Shown: positions 5,992 through 7,769 of the stretch, piece by piece
How positions within the stretch are numbered: position 1 is the stretch's first letter
Layout of the letters: each line of letters starts with the position of its first letter
Assembly: GCA_947175045.1 (NCBI GenBank)
Contig: CAMWLH010000088.1
Span: forward strand, 1 to 7,769
Length of the DNA stretch: 7,769 bases
Origin: an uncultured Clostridia bacterium
Lineage (GTDB): Bacteria > Bacillota > Clostridia > Oscillospirales > Ruminococcaceae
Direction of reading: 5' to 3'
The notes under the pieces: generated by a model
The model's input: the letters and a program-made list of their open reading frames with translations, nothing else
What the model was told of the DNA's origin: nothing
Database searches by the model: none
Made by a program: the position numbers and the translations under genes

Positions 5992-6153
5992 GCAAAATTT
6001 TTCGCAATCCTCTGTGAAAGCGGAGTTAAGCGAAGCGAAACGGGGCTTTTACAGGGGGATAGCCAAGTTTTGCGCAACAATCGCGTTTCCGCATATGGCA
6101 TTACGCTACTTTGCGCAAAACTTGCTTGTTCGGCGCGGTGCGAAATTTTTTTC
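5992..6153 (+). repeat. palindromic intergenic element, predicted three-way junction (MITE-like repeat or structured RNA)
   Basis: Three nested inverted repeats fill most of the 223-bp gap. The outer arms 5992-6006 and 6139-6153 match at 12 of 15 positions, including a perfect 7-bp TTTCGCA/TGCGAAA closing stem (6000-6006 with 6139-6145). Inside are hairpin 1 (6007-6021 with 6045-6060: 15 pairs, two of them G-T, one bulge) and hairpin 2 (CAAGTTTTGCGCAA 6064-6077 with TTGCGCAAAACTTG 6111-6124, perfect 14 bp). Terminal inverted repeats on a short non-coding unit resemble a MITE or other dispersed palindromic repeat. The same fold could act as an RNA leader for the gene at 6169. I see no target-site duplication. 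The 73-codon ORF crossing it is explained by this structure and is not annotated. Confidence 0.6.
6129..6152 (+). terminator. weak candidate intrinsic terminator before the DUF6882-like gene
   Basis: TTCG at 6129-6132 pairs with CGAA at 6141-6144, with an extra C6134-G6140 pair around a bulged G and a 5-nt loop. One base later comes T7 (6146-6152). The stem is short but GC-containing and the U-tract is good. It shares bases 6139-6145 with the outer stem of the larger element, so the two folds exclude each other. It may end the PRTase operon transcript or attenuate entry into the gene at 6169, whose RBS (AAGGAGA, 6158-6164) starts six bases later. Confidence 0.35.
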
Positions 6154-6168
6154 AGATAAGGAGAGAAA

Positions 6169-6861
6169 ATGAATATATTAGATTGTCCGATAGAGTTTGA
6201 CAAGGGGGATTTTTTCAGCCTTGTTTCGCTGTCCGCGGGAGCGGCTATCGCCCGACAGCTCGCTATGGGCGAGACGGTTATAGGCAACAGCGGGTGGAAT
6301 GTGGATATAAAGAACGGGACTATTGCGTTTGGTAATAGGAAATTTGATTCGGGAATACTCGGAACGGAAAGCGAGATCGAGGGGACTTGGCTGTGGGGCT
6401 GGGCTAACAAGGAGAGCGGGCTTCCCGAACGCGCCGCCGCTCCCGCAAGGAGAGCCTTGAAGCTGCTGAAAGCCGTTCCCGAATTTTCAAACCCCAGCTT
6501 TATGCTGGACGATCTTCATAACGGGCATAATATAGCCATGGTGTGCTGCGGGATATCCGACAGTAACGTGTGCTACTACCGCTGCCCTTATGACGGTGGA
6601 GCGCTTTTCGTGCAGATATCGGGGCTGCCCGGTGAAATTTTCGCGCCGCTTGCTCCCGAGCGCCTGGCGAGGAAATATTTTGAGGTGATACAGTCGTTTT
6701 ACTGCGATCATCGGCTGCTGGCAGCGGGAATGCTGTGGCTCAACGGGCACGAATTCAAGGAGAGCGCAGCTCGTATCGAGGGCGGCGGAATAGCGTTTGA
6801 TTTTGAGGAGGTAGGGGGGCTCAACAGAGTTACCAACGTGAGCATGACTCTCACACCGTAA
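6169..6861 (+). CDS. DUF6882-like protein
   Basis: This 230-residue cytosolic protein resembles the DUF6882 family by the segment GTWLWGWAN (72-80), preceded by strand-forming sequence (NVDIKNGTIAFGNRKFDSGILG) and followed by a helical region and a second alpha/beta part. The family has no known enzyme activity to my knowledge; members are often found in accessory or defence-like neighbourhoods. There is no signal peptide or membrane helix. AAGGAGA at 6158-6164 sets the start. It is separated from the upstream operon by the structured element at 5992-6153, and the TtcA-like gene follows 15 bp after its stop. The family name is from motif memory and would be settled by a Pfam search. Confidence 0.65.
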   Translation: MNILDCPIEFDKGDFFSLVSLSAGAAIARQLAMGETVIGNSGWNVDIKNGTIAFGNRKFDSGILGTESEIEGTWLWGWANKESGLPERAAAPARRALKLLKAVPEFSNPSFMLDDLHNGHNIAMVCCGISDSNVCYYRCPYDGGALFVQISGLPGEIFAPLAPERLARKYFEVIQSFYCDHRLLAAGMLWLNGHEFKESAARIEGGGIAFDFEEVGGLNRVTNVSMTLTP

Positions 6862-6876
6862 CTCCCCCAAGATAAA

Positions 6877-7704
6877 ATGACAGTTGACGGACAAAAACGC
6901 GTGAGAGCTATCGAGCGCAGTCTGCACGAGGATTTCAGCAGGAGCATTTTAAGGCGCTTTACAAGGGCGCTGAAGGACTATGAGCTTATCGCGCGGGGCG
7001 ACAGGATCGCCGTGTGCATTTCGGGCGGCAAGGACTCAATGCTGATGGCTAAGCTGTTCCAAGAGAGGCTCTCACACAGACGCGGCGAATTTGAAGCGGT
7101 ATATCTTGTGATGGACCCGGGGTACAGCCACGAAAACCGCGCGGCTATCGAAAGGAACGCGGAGATACTCGGTATCCCGATAACCGCATTTGAAACGGAT
7201 ATTTATCAATCGGTGTACAATATGGGTGACAGCCCCTGCTTTCTGTGCTCGCGAATGCGCCGCGGACATCTTTATGTCAAAGCGCGGGAGCTGGGCTGCA
7301 ATAAGATCGCGCTCGGTCATCACTACGATGATATCATAGAGACCATACTTATGAGTATGCTGTACGGCGGGCAGGTTCGCACAATGATGCCCAAGGTAAA
7401 AAGCGCAAACTACGAAGATATGGAGCTTATCCGTCCTATGTACTATATACGCGAGGCGGATATAAAGGCGTGGTGCACGGCAAACGATCTGGAGTTTATC
7501 CGCTGCGCCTGCCGTGTATCAGCAAGCGGTGAGGGCGAAGGCGCTTCCAAGCGCGCGGAAATTAAAAGGCTCATCGCGCAGCTTAAGAAAGTCAATCCGC
7601 AGGTTGAGGGGAATATTTTTCACAGTGTAATGAATGTGGAGCTTAACGCTATAATCGAGTGCAAGTTCAATAATGAAAGGCATAATTTTCTGGAGTTTTA
7701 TTAA
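6877..7704 (+). CDS. TtcA-family PP-loop ATPase (tRNA thiolation-like)
   Basis: This 275-residue protein has the ATP-pyrophosphatase PP-loop SGGKDS (49-54). Family features of TtcA, which makes 2-thiocytidine at tRNA position 32, follow: PCFLCSRMRRG (C121, C124), IALGHHYDD (145-152) and the YGGQ..MMPK segment (163-173). The usual second CxxC is here a C-x-C (C210, C212), as I recall for clostridial relatives. Three cysteines of a [4Fe-4S] site could still be provided, but tRNA C32 thiolation is not assured. The C-terminus after the cysteines has the SKR..IKRLI..LKK.NP..E.NIF pattern of this subgroup. Length fits the family. The start at 6877 lies 15 bp after the previous gene without a clear Shine-Dalgarno. 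GTG 6901 is an alternative, also with only a weak RBS. Translational coupling to the upstream gene is likely. Confidence 0.85.
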   Translation: MTVDGQKRVRAIERSLHEDFSRSILRRFTRALKDYELIARGDRIAVCISGGKDSMLMAKLFQERLSHRRGEFEAVYLVMDPGYSHENRAAIERNAEILGIPITAFETDIYQSVYNMGDSPCFLCSRMRRGHLYVKARELGCNKIALGHHYDDIIETILMSMLYGGQVRTMMPKVKSANYEDMELIRPMYYIREADIKAWCTANDLEFIRCACRVSASGEGEGASKRAEIKRLIAQLKKVNPQVEGNIFHSVMNVELNAIIECKFNNERHNFLEFY

Positions 7705-7769
7705 GGCAAATGAAAATTTAGCGTAGCTGTTTGTTTTGTTAGATTTTATATGTTTATCCGCACTATTAT
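7705..7769. other. window end, no feature seen
   Basis: The 65 bp after the TtcA-like stop are AT-rich. I find no convincing hairpin with a T-tract, promoter or ORF on either strand before the window ends. Confidence 0.5.

Noticed and set aside
5938..6159. 73-codon + strand ORF across the gap after the 119-residue gene
   Set aside because: It lies almost wholly in the nested inverted-repeat element, has no Shine-Dalgarno, overlaps the end of the previous gene and ends just before the RBS of the next. Its reading frame is explained by the palindromic repeat.
5517..6410. 297-codon open frame on the - strand
   Set aside because: It is antisense to three genes with good RBSs and crosses the structured gap. 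Composition is that of a shadow frame and no domain is recognisable.

Overview
The window looks like part of the chromosome of a Gram-positive, low-to-mid GC gut-type Clostridia, probably Oscillospiraceae/Ruminococcus-like. This is inferred from AAGGAG-type ribosome binding sites before most genes, a sigma-A style extended -10 promoter, an ECF sigma factor paired with a secreted/membrane partner, and a clostridial-type TtcA-like protein. All nine supported genes are on the + strand. I see no insertion sequence, tRNA, rRNA or CRISPR array.

Layout. Positions 1-192 are an AT-rich non-coding leader with a possible promoter and a C-tract direct repeat. Positions 193-1905 hold an ECF sigma factor and, 12 bp downstream, a signal-peptide protein with one C-terminal membrane helix and a short cytoplasmic tail. 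At 1911-1963 a strong promoter sits inside a perfect 11-bp inverted repeat, whose right arm also contains the Shine-Dalgarno of the next gene. That gene is a 42-residue single-pass membrane peptide (1963-2091). It heads a tight series: a 698-residue phosphoribosyltransferase fusion (PRTase_2, TRSP, PRTase_1/StiP-like, PELOTA_1), a HAD phosphatase overlapping it by one base, a pentapeptide-repeat protein, and a 119-residue protein of unknown function. A 223-bp gap (5946-6168) carries a structured element predicted to fold as a three-way junction ending in a T7 tract. After it come a DUF6882-like protein and a TtcA-like PP-loop ATPase. The last 65 bp hold nothing I can identify.

How the genes may work together. 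The PRTase_2/TRSP/PRTase_1/PELOTA domains plus a HAD phosphatase are the core of the biosynthetic module described next to Ter (tellurite/stress) genes and proposed to make a nucleoside-like metabolite from PRPP. Here the PRTase parts are fused into one polypeptide. The usual ATP-grasp, HpcH-like aldolase and TerD partners are absent from the window. The tiny membrane peptide in front and the pentapeptide-repeat protein behind are the least expected parts of this operon. Their functional link is inferred only from spacing and a shared strand.

The items most worth following up are the fused PRTase operon, the promoter/inverted-repeat/RBS switch at 1911-1963, and the three-way-junction element at 5992-6153.
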